Positions 1 through 11,863 of a DNA stretch of 64,000 nt are shown piece by piece; position 1 is the stretch's first letter, and every line of letters starts with the position of its first letter. Origin of the DNA: Pontederia crassipes (Eukaryota; Streptophyta; Magnoliopsida; Commelinales; Pontederiaceae). The stretch is from the NCBI GenBank assembly GCA_030549335.1, contig CM060195.1:48056991-48120990 (forward strand), written 5' to 3'. Position numbers and translations under genes: made by a program. The notes below the pieces were generated by a model. It was not told the DNA's origin, did not search any database, and saw only the letters and a list, made by a program, of their open reading frames with translations.

Positions 1-229
1 TCATAGTAAATTAGTAATTACTAGCTTTTCTAAGATCAAAATAAACATACGTCTTCTTAAATTTCTCATCATAAAGTAATAACATTAAAAAAATAATTAA
101 TTATATATTTTTTCAAAAGAAATTATTTAATGGCGGTAAGTGAGCGAAATAAAATTATTAATTTTTTTTTCTTGTTGTAAACCTTTCTTTTTTGCTTTTA
201 TTAACTCTTTTATCGTCTGGTCCGGGTTC
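1..229. other. AT-rich intergenic sequence
   Basis: No gene, repeat boundary or RNA motif seen. It grades into the GC-rich block that starts near 230. Confidence 0.6.
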
Positions 230-590
230 AGCTAACGAGGCCGAGCCGATAAGATGAGCCGCGAAGCGGGAACACGTGGTGCGATCGGAGGCGTCGTCTT
301 TACCGCTCACTCGTCCGCTTCTTCCGAATCCGTCCGCCTCGTGCTGCGCGCCGAAACGCCACCGCCACAAAGAGCGCCGTGGCGCGGAGGAGCGGCGCAA
401 AGCCCGCGACGAGGACACGTACGCGCGGCGGCAGACCGGCACGTGGAGAGGTCTGTCGAGAGGACGTCGGCATGCAAGGAGGTGCATAGCAGCAGGTCCC
501 CCCCGCGTACGGAGGGACCGACACGTGGAGGTGCAGCGGTTCCGCTGTCACGAGAAGTCACGAGAAGAAGGATAGAGGATTAGGTGACGA
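230..590. promoter_or_regulatory. GC-rich block with three perfect G-boxes
   Basis: This CpG-rich island stands out from the AT-rich flanks. It holds three perfect CACGTG hexamers at 273-278, 440-445 and 522-527, plus a related ACACGTAC at 415-422. CACGTGG cores are binding sites for plant bZIP and bHLH factors (ABRE/G-box). Several overlapping ORFs of 80-109 codons run on both strands, as expected for GC-rich DNA, and none has a recognisable domain. It could be a promoter or a decayed exon of a gene outside the window. Confidence 0.3.
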
Positions 591-943
591 AAGTTGTGCT
601 TGCCCAACTCCTGTTACATGTGCGAATACTTATAATATGAGCTTATGCATTTATAAGATTTTAACTTTTTACATTTGACTTAAATTATAACTTTACAAAT
701 TGTAATCTCTACGTCTATTTCAATTTAACGTTTAAGGTTAACGTTTCTAATAGTTATAAAAATATCAAAACTTCCTTTACTTCTTCAACACAATAAAAAA
801 TAACAAACATGCGAGTAAGATTTTTGTAATTATTTAAAAATAAATTCACTTGTGTTGGTTTTGTCAATATTTAATATTTTTTATGTCATAACTATTAAAA
901 AAACAGATTCATAAATATTTTACTTAAAATATTCTAAATATAC
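591..943. other. AT-rich intergenic sequence
   Basis: No gene or structured repeat recognised. Confidence 0.5.
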
Positions 944-958
944 TTTATTCAACAATTA

Positions 959-1124
959 CAACAACAACAAAGTCTTATCCCACTAGGTGGGATCGGCTAC
1001 ATGGAAATATATTCGTTGATTCATGTTCATAAGATTCGACATGATTTTATGTTGGCTGTCGGGGCCTAACACAACCCTCTTTCTTTATCCGGACTTGGGA
1101 CCGACTATAAAATATAGGCGGAGT
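959..1124 (-). mobile_element. Short non-autonomous retroelement with RTE-type 3' tail
   Basis: A 166-bp insertion on the minus strand flanked by an exact 15-bp direct repeat (TTTATTCAACAATTA at 944-958 and 1125-1139), read as the target-site duplication. On the minus strand it ends with CATGTAGCCGATCCCACC, then TAGTGGGATAAGACTTTG and a TTG repeat. That ending matches the last ~45 bp of the RTE LINE copies at 10383-10831 and 25760-26807. The remaining ~120 bp do not match those LINEs, so this is a SINE-like passenger using the LINE tail or a differently truncated relative. I could not find clear polymerase III A and B boxes. Confidence 0.65.
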
Positions 1125-1139
1125 TTTATTCAACAATTA

Positions 1140-3049
1140 AAACTTATAATTTTGTACTTTAGGAGTTTGAAATTTTTCCTTTTTATAATTTTTTTAAAGA
1201 AATAATTTTAGAATTTGTTCAATTGTTCATGCTGAAAAAATATATGTTAAAATAAAAAGGGCCACCCTTTTGAGGTGGGTTCCAATTTCATTTCCCTGGG
1301 ACCCATAAGAGTGACGTGACCGACAAGCGTAAATTCAGCTGAAAAGGGACATACGACTCGGTGGGTCCCGCAAAAGCCCCCACCACCCGAAGCAGCTGTT
1401 GCCATTTAATTGTTTCGTACCAAAATCTCTCTCTCTTTTTTTTTTCCAATTTTTCTTTCAAAAAAGCTCTCTTTTTCCTGTTACAAAAGAAAGGTCCACG
1501 GATCTCATACAAAGAAAATAAAAATTTAAAAATACAGAAGCACATAAATTACTGGTAAAATTTCGAATTGATGACCTTTTTGAATTACGAATTAATATTT
1601 GAACTACTACTCATGCTCATCTTTTTTTTATTGAAATCTAAAATTAGATAGGCCGAATTACGAATTAATACGAGCTCTCTATTTATAATACAAAAAAAAA
1701 ATAAACGAAAATTTTACTAATTAAGATAAATTATTTTAATATCATTTCCTGTGTTTAATAATAATAATAATAACATGAGAACATTTTGTTTTGATTTACA
1801 ATATCTGTTGGCATAAAGATTGATTAATTTTCACTCCATCCATCACGAGATTATATAAATTATATTTTGCTAGCGTTTTTTTAACTATAATAATTCTTAT
1901 TGAAGTGGTAATATATTTAGATAATACATATCCAAATAATCACATTATCATTTAATGGCTTTGATTACCTCTGTTTGAAATATTAATGTTCAAAGAATTA
2001 TCTGATGGACAAGGAAAAAACAATCAGATAGAAATAAATATAAAATTAGAATTGTATTAGCCTATTTATAAGTTTTAATAGATATTCGTAGAAAAACCTA
2101 TAATTTGAAACTCTTAAAATATGCCAAATGGATCTGCCACATCAATAATTGGATGTATCTTTGACTAACTGCGAAATAAAGTCCTTAGTTAACGGACTCA
2201 TAACATAAGAAAAAAATAATTAAATTCTAAAATGATTATTGAACATTTGACTTAGCTGATTATTTAAGTTAAAGTGTTAATAAATATTTTATTAACTGAA
2301 ATTTATTTTTTAAAATAAACAGATACATATTTGAATAAAATTACTTATATTAATAATAATTAGTTAGTTATCATATTACTAATTGACTTATTACTTTTAA
2401 AAAAATAAGCAACTATCCACTTATTTTTTGGCTTATTAATAAATTTAACATCTATTTACCAATTATTTTTTAAAGTTACCGACACTAAGATTTTACAAAT
2501 TAATTTATAAGTTACTTATAAACTTAGTCAAACGGATCTATGTTTACAAATTAAGTTCTTTTTAAACTAGACCTCAGTGTTGGAAAGCAAAATCGACGGT
2601 CTAATACTTGTGATGTTAACGATTATGCATATTGTCCTCATACTGAAGGTCATCGTGTACAATTAATTCGATAAAGTCATCTTCCGTCATATGTCTAACA
2701 ACGTTAGATAACATTCGCATTCTCACAACTTCATACTTAAAGACCTCCCATTCTTGGGTACAAAATTATATTACTCCATATAAATGCAGAAGAAAATGAA
2801 CTTGTCTAGCAAGGAATAAGTCCGGAGGGAAGTTTAGCCAATTCATCAATTAAAATTAACCAATATTTATGATGTTTAAAAATTAGAAAATTTATTTGTC
2901 ATCTTTTTGTTAAACTAATTTTGTTTGGCAAGTATAATTTAAATTTGTGATAAATAATTAATTTTACTGATTGATTTTGAATGTGTTTGAATAAAATAAA
3001 ATATAATGAAAAATTTGATAAAAAAGAAAAAGGTGATTTGATAGGGTAA
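1140..3049. other. AT-rich intergenic sequence with no gene
   Basis: No coding region recognised. A less AT-rich stretch at about 1260-1560 (CT-rich, with GTGGGTCCC-like words) resembles plant promoter or leader sequence but has no convincing ORF. The stretch near 2960-3045 contains GTGTTTGAATAAA, a signature of the AT-rich dispersed family annotated at 5221, 6043 and 54318. Confidence 0.5.
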
Positions 3050-3370
3050 TTTAAACGTAGGATTAGTCCCACATGCATAAGTCATGGGAGAGATGCTGGG
3101 GTATATATGTGAATATGTCCTTCATTAGGTGTGACGCATTTTGAGAAAACCGTGCAGGCTTAGGCCTAAAGCGGATAATATCACACGCTAATGGAGAATA
3201 TTACATATGGTATCAGAGCCACTCCGCGTGAGCCTCTGTGCATGGTGGGGTGCGATCACTCAACGAGAGCGTTGAGTCCCCTAAGGGAGGGAATGGTGCA
3301 TGAGGTATGCCTTGAATTAGTCCACATGTATAAGTCACGGGAGAGATGTTGGGGTATATTTATGTTGCCT
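3050..3370 (+). mobile_element. TRIM-like LTR retrotransposon remnant
   Basis: About 44 bp at 3062-3107 recur with few changes at 3316-3359, 254 bp away in the same orientation. Between them is an LTR-like 3' end (GAATATTACA, 3196-3205) followed two bases later by TGGTATCAGAGC at 3208-3219, the standard plant primer binding site for initiator tRNA-Met. A purine run (AAGGGAGGGA, about 3283-3292) lies before the second copy, where a polypurine tract is expected. The ~100-bp interior has no coding capacity. The second LTR appears truncated after about 45 bp. The arrangement fits a terminal-repeat retrotransposon in miniature. Confidence 0.55.
3208..3219 (+). promoter_or_regulatory. Primer binding site (tRNA-iMet type)
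   Basis: TGGTATCAGAGC, complementary to the 3' end of plant initiator methionine tRNA, just after the TRIM-like LTR end. Confidence 0.6.
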
Positions 3371-3525
3371 TTTGGCAGTGTTCGGATAGGTGAATTATGC
3401 TTCCACAATATTCTCGGAATTTATTGACAAGATCGTGAAGTTCTCGTCGATTGTTTGGATGAAGTTCCCCATCATTTAGAAACTTCTGATGTTGATTTGA
3501 CGATTGAATTCCGTAAAGTTATGCT

Positions 3526-4691
3526 CCTTGTTTGGATGAAGTTCCATCATTCTCGAACTAAATTTAGGTGAAAGAAACATCTTGTCCAACTTTGAACTGC
3601 CAACCAAGGCCGACGTCGGGCTTCGACCACAGCAGGTCACACAATAGGATAGCATTAGGGTGATGCCGCCGTGGACCCAGAACACTTGCGAAGGCGCACC
3701 TCGCTGATGTCGACGTCTTGCGCGTGGTCACCCCTTGGAGTGCACCTTAGTCTGGATTGACGGTTAGAAGCCATCCCTCTCCTTTCGCCTCCTCGAAAAC
3801 TATGACCGCAACAACCAGAAGCCCTCCGACTCCTTCCTCCTTCCAATGACCTGATGATGATTGGAAGTCCTTCCCCTCCTTCCTCATTCTGGTGGCCTGA
3901 CAACACAACGAACAACGATGGAGCGGCTGAAGAGGGTTATGATGACGGCGGAGCAACGACCCTTCGAGAGGATGGCATGGACTCATCGTCCTCCACCCAA
4001 CCGGGGTGTAGAAGATGGGGGAGCTCCGGTTGGCAGTGCGCTTTACCCGCCTCTCACTGGCCACCGTGCATCCACCTTTGTCGTCGTCTTTACTGGGAAG
4101 CACCCGAAGTGCCACTTGGGCTCTTCGCAACCTACCATGGAGGAGTCACTGAACGAGATGTCAGGCTCAGAGGAGGGATTCGCTTCTTTGGAACTCGATC
4201 CATGAGGGGATACTTCTCCTCTCGCAACGACAAACCAGGTAGCGCTAACAAGAGCCCCGAGAGATGCGTCTGCGGTGTTGTGGGGTTCGGATGTCCTACT
4301 AGCGCTGAGAGGGTGGTTGTCGAAAAGGAGATGCAAAAGGAAAAGGTTAAGAACAAGAAGAAGCCTCCCCCGAGGAGAAACACCGAGGGAGCACTCACTG
4401 GGAACTCCGCCATCGTTGTTGCAGTGCAAGCACTGCCTCATCATTTCTTTCAGCAACAAAATAGTGAGACTCGGAGAGGAAAGAGGGAGAGAGAGAATGC
4501 GAGAGAGAATCTCGAGTGGAAAGTTGGACGCCACGTGAAGTTCTCGCATTGATTGATAAGTTTTTTAACTGAACTTTTGTCCAAAATATTCTGCCCTTCG
4601 TCATGTGACGAAAATTTTGAAAGTTCCCATCGCATGTCATGTTTGGTAAAACTTAAGTAAGTTGTACCCAAGTTCAACCATCCAAACAAGG
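3526..4691. mobile_element. GC-rich block with short inverted ends, possible DNA transposon
   Basis: A roughly 1.17-kb block much richer in GC than its flanks. CCTTGTTTGGATG at 3526-3538 is inverted exactly at 4679-4691. A second copy of TTGTTTGGATGAAGTTCC lies just outside at about 3450. ORFs run on both strands, the longest 232 codons at 3854-4552 on the plus strand, but low-complexity composition and lack of any domain argue against a gene. No convincing target duplication was found. It may be a non-autonomous element carrying captured sequence. Confidence 0.3.
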
Positions 4692-5220
4692 GTTTAGCTA
4701 CTTTCTATTGCCAAACAATTCCCCTCTCAAACGCCAAACGATCGAGACAAAATATTAGGTATTAAGATACTAAAATTAAAATGTTATCTCAAGTAGCTTC
4801 ATGCGAATCAGTAATTTTTCACATTTCAATTTATCAAAAAGTATTTATTAGTCATTCCAAAATAATTTAGGGAAAATAGTGTACCTTTACTGTAATAAAC
4901 ATGATAAAATTTAAATAATCACATAAAAGTTTAAATAGATATGAGTAATCTATCTTACATTTCAAAATTAAACAAAATATTAGAAAGGATATATTTTCTG
5001 TATATATTTAAAAATAATGATAGTGAAACATACAAAAGGCATATCAATTAACAAATTAGCTATGTTGTTGTGAAATAATTGATCATGTAAGATCGTACTA
5101 TTCGATCATTCTCAACCTATGAAATAAAAAACAACATAATCTTATAGATAGTGTTTGGATGGGAACTTTAAATTCTCATTTAGTTCTCGACAATTAATCG
5201 ATTAAATGAAAAAAATTTAG
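4692..5220. other. AT-rich intergenic sequence
   Basis: No gene. A GTGTTTGGATG word at about 5151 resembles the inverted ends of the preceding block. Confidence 0.4.
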
Positions 5221-5890
5221 ATGGTGTTTGGATGAAAAATATAATTATAAAAATTTAAAAGTTGATTTGATAGATAATTTTTAGTAGGCGTTTGAATAAA
5301 AAATAAGAATTAATAATATAACTTGTTATTTTATAAAGTATAAATTATAGTAAATAAAAAATTATATGTATTTATTTGTTTAAAATTTATGTAAATCTTA
5401 AGATTCAAATATAATATAAATTATTTTAGAAATAATTGAACAATTTAATTAAAATTTTCTATAATAAATATAATATTATACATAAGAATTTACATTCATT
5501 TTATTTAATTAGGGTTATTTCCATAAGTCTCACCTAAATTATCGTGATTTTTCACATCTAACATCAAAGTATGTACTTATATTTTTTTATCCCTAAACTA
5601 TCATGATTTTATTAAATAATAAAAATAAAATAATATATACAAAATAATGGGACATTTTTTATTTAAAATATATTATCTAAATATAAAAAAATTAGTAAAA
5701 TATTATTTTAATGAAATGATATGTAATAAAGTATATTATATTAATAATTTATTATAAATATTAAATAAATATATTAGAGAAATGTGCATGAGAGAGAAAA
5801 TAAGAAAATGAAAGAAAAAAGAAAAAAGAAATAACAAAAAGAATTTGTCGCGTCAGAAAAAAGAGAAGAGTTATATCGTTACGATTTAAA
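5221..5890. repeat. AT-rich dispersed repeat, copy A
   Basis: Begins GATGGTGTTTGGATGAAAA, contains GCGTTTGAATAAAAAATA, continues through very AT-rich sequence, then GAGAAATGT, a purine-rich run, and a CG-containing word (GTCGCGTCAG) near the end. The same order of landmarks occurs at 6043-6420 and 54318-54660, so the three look like copies of one non-autonomous family. Ends are approximate. Confidence 0.4.
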
Positions 5891-6042
5891 AAAAAAAAGA
5901 ATTAAAGCTACTTTGATTCCATGCACTTATTATGGTTTAGTTCCACTTTGAGAATTAAGTCACAATGATGTTTGAAGAACCATAGTTCTTCTTGAATTGT
6001 TTATAATAGTAGAATTGAAAGATTAATTCGGAGTATATTTAG

Positions 6043-6420
6043 ATAGAGTGTAATGATGATGAGTCAAAGGGTTGATGTGATAAAAATTTTGATAAGTGTT
6101 TGAATAAATAGATATTGTAAATATAAATATAATCTTATAAAATAATAAAAATAAAAGTATAAATTAAATTGTTATGTCAAAAATTTATTTAAAACTATAC
6201 TATTTAAATATAATGTATTATTTAAACAAATTATATTTAATAAAATATTTAATTTTTATAAAAATGATAAATAATAGTAAAACTATATTGGCCTGTTATT
6301 ATAAAAAATTATAATAAATAAATTATTTTATAAAAGAAATGTGAGATAGAAAAAATGAAAAGAAAAGAAAATTGATGTTGAAGAAAATAGCGCTATCGTG
6401 TAAAAAAAAAGTGGAACTTA
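6043..6420. repeat. AT-rich dispersed repeat, copy B
   Basis: Shows AAGTGTTTGAATAAA, a long AT-rich centre, GAAATGTGAGATAG, a purine-rich run and GCGCTATCGTG near the end, in the same order as the copies at 5221 and 54318. No coding capacity. Confidence 0.4.
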
Positions 6421-8530
6421 GACTACAGTGTCTTCATTCCACAAATCCACTAAAATTAGGAGACCCCTAATTTGATGTTCTCATTTCGCTTTAGAAATTA
6501 GACTATAACCTTGTGTTTGAAAAACTAACATGAAATCAAGGTATGATTCCAACTTAATTATCCAACCAAATACAATCTTAATGTAATGGTGATTTTTATT
6601 TTTATGAGATAAGATAAAATTATAATAATATTTTTTTAGAGTGCGATGTCCATTCTAAAAATGTATCGTGAGCAAAACATCCTATGGAACTAAATTAATT
6701 ATAAAACAAAATAATAATTTTCAACTATTAAATTACGAAAAGAAAAGAAAACGGTAGTTGAATAGAAAACACAAATTAATATAAAGTACCTATAAATGCA
6801 CTGGAGAGGAGTGGTGTACGATGCGCGGTCCACGTGAAGGGATATATATATATATGTATATAAAATAAAGGTGAACATGTGGACACGCAAGTATTTTTTT
6901 AATGCGAAGCGCTCCGATAGCATTTGTTATTATTATTATTTTAATAAGTATTATATAAAAAACCTGCATCGGATAAAAGTCCAATAAAAATATAAACAAG
7001 GGAACGGGTCGACGACCACCAGGGGCAATTTGGTCATTTAGTTGACGGAATGCAATTAATCGTACTGGGTCCTCACGTGATGTCCGTTGGTGGGGCCCGT
7101 CGGAATTAACCACCGACGGTCAACAGACGTGAAACGGGGATGGCAGTGAGGTTGGGAAACGGTTGGTGCCGCCTCATATCGTTTCTCAGTCACATGGAAA
7201 GGCCATATTTTCCTCTCCAACTTTATTATGAGTTTTATGTACCATATTAGTTAATAAAACCACTGGATCAAATAAAACTATAGGAATTCTAGTTCTTTTT
7301 TTTTTTGAATTATATATCATATTTTTTAAACGAATAATATTTTGAATTGTTCAATTTTTGGTCATACGATCATGTAAAATAAAATGGATGTGTACAGACT
7401 TACAGCAGAGTCATTTCATACAAGATACAATACGTCGCACATAATTCTGCTTACAAGATCGTATTCAAATGTTTTTTGTTTCTCCACTTTAAGTTTGAAT
7501 ATCTAATTAAAAATTACGGTGTTTTTTTGTCGAGTTGAGATTTCAAAAATAAAATACCAGATTACTAATTCTCATTAATATTAAATAATGTAACACTTTT
7601 AGTCACTCATGATAACTAAATTCTACTATTATAAATATTTTTACGGCATATTATGTTTTTTTTTTATATTTTTATCGCCCGAAACCGGAAGGTTTCCACA
7701 AACCACACCTTTTCTTTTTGGTACAATAAAAATTCAAAGAGCAAAAGGTAGGTCAATAATAACACATATATATATTATTTATTTATTTTTTTAAAATAAC
7801 GATATTTACATATATTTTTTAATGTCTCAAATGGTTATAGACCCAATCATGCATGCATGTGGGGCAAACAGATTCGAAACGTCCCTTTCTCAGGTATTGC
7901 AGGTTTGCACACTCCTAATTCTTGTCTGGATGACAATAATTAACACGAATATATATATATATATAATATTAGTCTAATTAAAATATATATGTTATATACT
8001 GGCACGTAGAATTATTAGCCCTCTGGAAACCCTTTGAAACAAGTAGTGCAAATCCAAGTTGATGTTCCAACATGCACACAAAATTAATGGATGACAGATG
8101 TGTCGGAAAAAGTTGTGTGACTTGTTATAGTGTTATACATCCAAAACCCTGTAAATAAGAAAACCTAAAAGAGGGATGCAATAAACAAAAAAAAAACATT
8201 GGTGTAAGTAATAAAGTATTTTATTTCATTGAACAAAGACCAAGACGATGTCTATATTAATTAAGGGTGCCAATTAAAAACGACATGATCCTTAATCTTA
8301 GATGGGATGGGATCGTAAACTAATCTTATTATAGTAAGATTCTTGCATCGAGTGGCACACTAATCAAGGGTTTAGTACGAATGCTATGTGCTTTGGTTAT
8401 GGCTGGTCAAAAGGACCCGGTGGGCATTTTAAAAACAACAATTTTCACGTCTTAATTTTATTTACTGTCTGGTTTTTATTATTTTATTAAGTGCAATGAG
8501 GTATCGGTCCGAACACGTAGAAGTACGGTA
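6421..8530. other. Intergenic sequence with no recognised gene
   Basis: Mostly AT-rich. At about 7000-7200 GC content rises and the stretch has GGTCAAC, TTGACGG and CACGTG words, resembling promoter sequence, but no adjacent ORF could be supported on either strand. A short TA run lies near 7950. Confidence 0.4.
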
Positions 8531-9145
8531 CGTCGTTTCGTTTGCCACGTATATCATCGACCCCCTTGAACATTATTTATATTTATATTTTCCATCTTAT
8601 GCATATTATAATATTAACACTAAGGTATAATACACTAACATCTCCATCATTTCATTAATAAAAAAATGATGCAATTATCCTTTTTCACTTAAAAAAAAAC
8701 ATTATTGCCATTTTATTATGAACATTTTTATCTTTCGTCGTTTCGTTTGCCACGTATATCATCGACTCCCTTGAACATTATTTATATTTATATTTTCCAT
8801 CTTATGCATATTATAATATTAACACTAAGGTATAATACACTAACATCTCCATCATTTCATTAATAAAAAAATGATGCAATTATCCTTTTTCACTTAAAAA
8901 AAAACATTATTGCCATTTTATTATGAACATTTTTATCTTTCGTCGTTTCGTTTGCCACGTATATCATCGACCCCCTTGAACATTATTTATATTTATATTT
9001 TCCATCTTATGCATATTATAATATTAACACTAAGGTATGATACACTAACATCTCCATCATTTCATTAATAAAAAAATGATGCAATTATCCTTTTTCACTT
9101 CAAAAAAAACATTATTGCCATTTTATTATGAACATTTTTATCTTT
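8531..9145. repeat. 205-bp unit in three near-identical tandem copies
   Basis: Units start at 8531, 8736 and 8941 (each begins CGTCGTTTCGTTTGCCACG) and the last ends at 9145, an exact 205-bp period. Only three or four differences are seen among copies (for example CGACTCCC in unit 2 against CGACCCCC in units 1 and 3, and one changed base in the A-run of unit 3), so the duplication is recent. The unit is AT-rich and non-coding. Confidence 0.95.
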
Positions 9146-9163
9146 ATAAAATAAAATAAATGA

Positions 9164-9318
9164 TAATAATATATTTTAACGTGATAATAGTGCCGCCCTA
9201 TTTTGATATCTACTTGATCGTTCAAGTCGTAGGGTTAATAATATATTTTTAAAATAGTAATAGTTGTCACCCTATTTTAAGTTTTGATATCTGCTTGGTC
9301 GTTCAACTCGTAGGGGTT
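9164..9318. repeat. Diverged tandem duplication
   Basis: A ~75-bp segment (TAATATATTTT ... GATATCTACTTGATCGTTC ... CGTAGGGTTA) is followed by a diverged copy (... GATATCTGCTTGGTCGTTC ... CGTAGGGGTTA). It directly follows the 205-bp array but is clearly older. Confidence 0.7.
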
Positions 9319-10366
9319 AGAGTTCAATTAATTCGAAATTTGTCTCTGACTTCAGGTAAATTTTTGTACAATCATAAAAAAATTGAATATGAAATATTGC
9401 TTAAGTGATGAAAAGATTTTTTTTTACCAATGCACTCTAATATTTTAAATTGCAATTGTCCTTTTTATATATTGTTACTATATATGCAATCCACCATATC
9501 TTGATTAAAGTACGTAGTAGCTATCTAAAGATATAGCCAGAGGTGTAAGCAAAGGTAGCATTAGAACACACTAGTGGCCACAAAAAAATAATGATAATAT
9601 TCTTTTACAATACAAGACAACTTTTATAGTGGAGGAGGAGATTTCGTGTTGCGTTTGATTAGGGCTAGTAATTGATAATGAAATATAACTTTGATTAGAT
9701 TGCTTCCCGGTTTCATGATCGTGGGGTTATATATCACATGGTTCTGGATACAATTGTTAAGTCAAGGATCATGCCGAGACAAGGTGTATAGGGCCATTAT
9801 TGAGACAGCACAAGCTACCCTATTTTTTTATAATTCAGACATACATGCATGCATAAATAATTCAATGAAATGAGATGTGGTGATTAAACTTCTAATACAG
9901 TTGGATTAACCAGTCAAGAATATACATATTAATATGCTAATATAGATATTAAATGCTTGAACTGTTTGGTGTACATAGATGATAATTAACTCGTATTCAC
10001 ACATATATAAATTCAAGTTTCTTGTACTAAACAATGGGTTCCCTCTTAATAGACCTTATAATGTATATTATTATAAGTTTTTCATGTGCACTGATTAATA
10101 GATATTTCATTATTATTTTAATAACGAAGATGAATAAATTGAAATTAGGCGTGAACATAATTGAAGACCGGGACGGTCTTATTCGGATCCATGGGGTAAA
10201 AAAAAAATCGGTCGAGTTCGATCTTAATTTGAATTAAGACCTAAATTAGTACTGACAGGCTGAGACCTAATTCCAACGGAGAAAAAAAAACTAAAACTCG
10301 TGGTTATTGTCCAATCTGTTTTAGTTTTACTCTCTGTATGAAAATATAGTATTACAAATTATGTAA
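9319..10366. other. AT-rich intergenic sequence
   Basis: No gene or repeat boundary recognised. Short ORFs here lack domains. Confidence 0.5.
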
Positions 10367-10382
10367 TGTGTATAATAACATT

Positions 10383-10800
10383 TTATCCTACTGCTATAAG
10401 GTCAGTAGTATTATATGATAGTGAATGTTGGGCTATGAAAGGACAATATGAACGTAAAGTGGGGGTAGCCGAAATGAGGATGTTGAGATGGATGTGTGGT
10501 CATACAAGATTATATAAGATTAGGAATGACCATATACGTGAACGAGTCGGAGTGACTCCTATTAGTGAGAAAATGGTAAAGAATCGTTTGAGATGGTTTT
10601 GTCATGTTCAGAGAAGACCATTAGATGCGTCAATAAGATGAGTATATCAAATAATCTGGAGTCCGATTAAAAGAGGGAGAGGGAGGCCAAGGCGGACGCT
10701 TGGCGAACTAATAGAGCAAGATCTATTGGTGAATAATATACCGAAAGATTTGGTTACTAATAGAGCGGAATAGCGTCGTATGATCTATGTAGCCGACCCC
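10383..10800 (+). pseudogene. RTE LINE ORF fragment (C-terminal)
   Basis: The frame open to 10641 carries the conserved tail after the reverse transcriptase. The same frame resumes after a stop (TGA in place of an arginine codon around RRVDQ) and is broken again at RAE-stop. The fingers and palm of the reverse transcriptase and the endonuclease are absent. It parallels residues at the end of the longer copy near 26.4-26.8 kb. Confidence 0.85.
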
Positions 10801-10831
10801 ACATAGTGGGATAAGGCTTTGTTATTGTTGT
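10383..10831 (+). mobile_element. 5'-truncated RTE-type LINE
   Basis: A 449-bp insertion flanked by an exact 16-bp target duplication (TGTGTATAATAACATT at 10367-10382 and 10832-10847). It encodes the C-terminal end of an RTE-clade LINE protein: SECWAMKG, MRMLRWMCGHTR, RLRWFCHVQRRPLDA, then after an in-frame stop QIIWSPIKRGRGRPRR. It ends in the RTE tail (GTAGCCGACCCCACATAG, GGGATAAGGC and a TTG repeat). At least two in-frame stops make it non-coding. The short length fits abortive target-primed reverse transcription. Confidence 0.92.
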
Positions 10832-10847
10832 TGTGTATAATAACATT

Positions 10848-11774
10848 AAAAAGTGACTAAATATTATCTTAATATCATTAATTTTTTTAATAAGATAAAC
10901 GGAGAGCATTATAGTGTAAAATATATCTTCAATCTTATATCATGTATTAATTAACAATTTGGGATGTAGGTCGAGATGAAATCCGGATCTTTAAAGCCTA
11001 GACTTTGACCCTCCACAAAAACAAAGACAAAGACATACTTTTGGACCAAATACTTGATTTAATCGGATTGAATATATTATTTTGTCTAAGTAAATCTTAT
11101 AAACACAAAGTTATTCAACGATAAACATAATTAGGCAAAAACAAAACTTGGCTCAACAAGGATGGTCGATTCCTGATCAATTGTTTTGAAATGAAAAAAA
11201 AAAAATCTTGATGTGGAATTATGTGTGCTGTCATGACCAACGTATCCCACCGTGTCGTGCATCAAGGTCTGAATGGAACCAAACCATTGATGCTAACAAC
11301 GATCGATACATATACGTTGATGTATAGTTCCACCCCTTGACATGGATCAGAAGTCAAGTCGATCTATTGCACTTGGCCCCTTCATAAAGTTATTAGCATC
11401 GTGGATTCCTACCAATGATTCATTATTCTATGTAAGATGGCCAAAGGAAACACGTTCAACCAAACTTTTCCACTACATAAAAAAAAAACAGTATAAAGAG
11501 AAGAAGAAAAGGTGGATTCGTTATGCTTGTAATTTTCATGTATGAATGAATTCTCTTGAGGGAGATATGTTATTAGATATTGGGGGGACGGGGTGCAAAA
11601 GGCATGATGCATGATGCATGATGTGAGTTGTTGAAGGGGACGGATGGAAACATTGTGCCGTGCACTAATCCATTTGGGAATATGTTGTATAGTTACCGGG
11701 CAATAATTGAAGGATGAAATCTAAAGATGAGAAGTTCTAATCGTATAACGTGTGTCATCCATTTGCGGTAAGTG

Positions 11775-11777
<3 letters not shown>
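10848..11777. other. Intergenic sequence with no recognised gene
   Basis: AT-rich. Short ORFs near 11.34-11.6 kb lack any domain. Confidence 0.5.

Positions 11778-11861
<84 letters not shown>
11778..11861. repeat. (AT)n microsatellite
   Basis: About 42 uninterrupted AT dinucleotides. It creates an artificial Ile-Tyr repeat in one minus-strand reading frame. Confidence 0.99.

Positions 11862-11863
<2 letters not shown>

Noticed and set aside
254-583. 109-codon ORF in the GC-rich island
   Set aside because: Arg-rich translation of CpG-rich DNA with several competing frames and no domain.
3854-4552. 232-codon ORF
   Set aside because: No domain, low-complexity composition and equally long frames on the other strand in a probable transposon.
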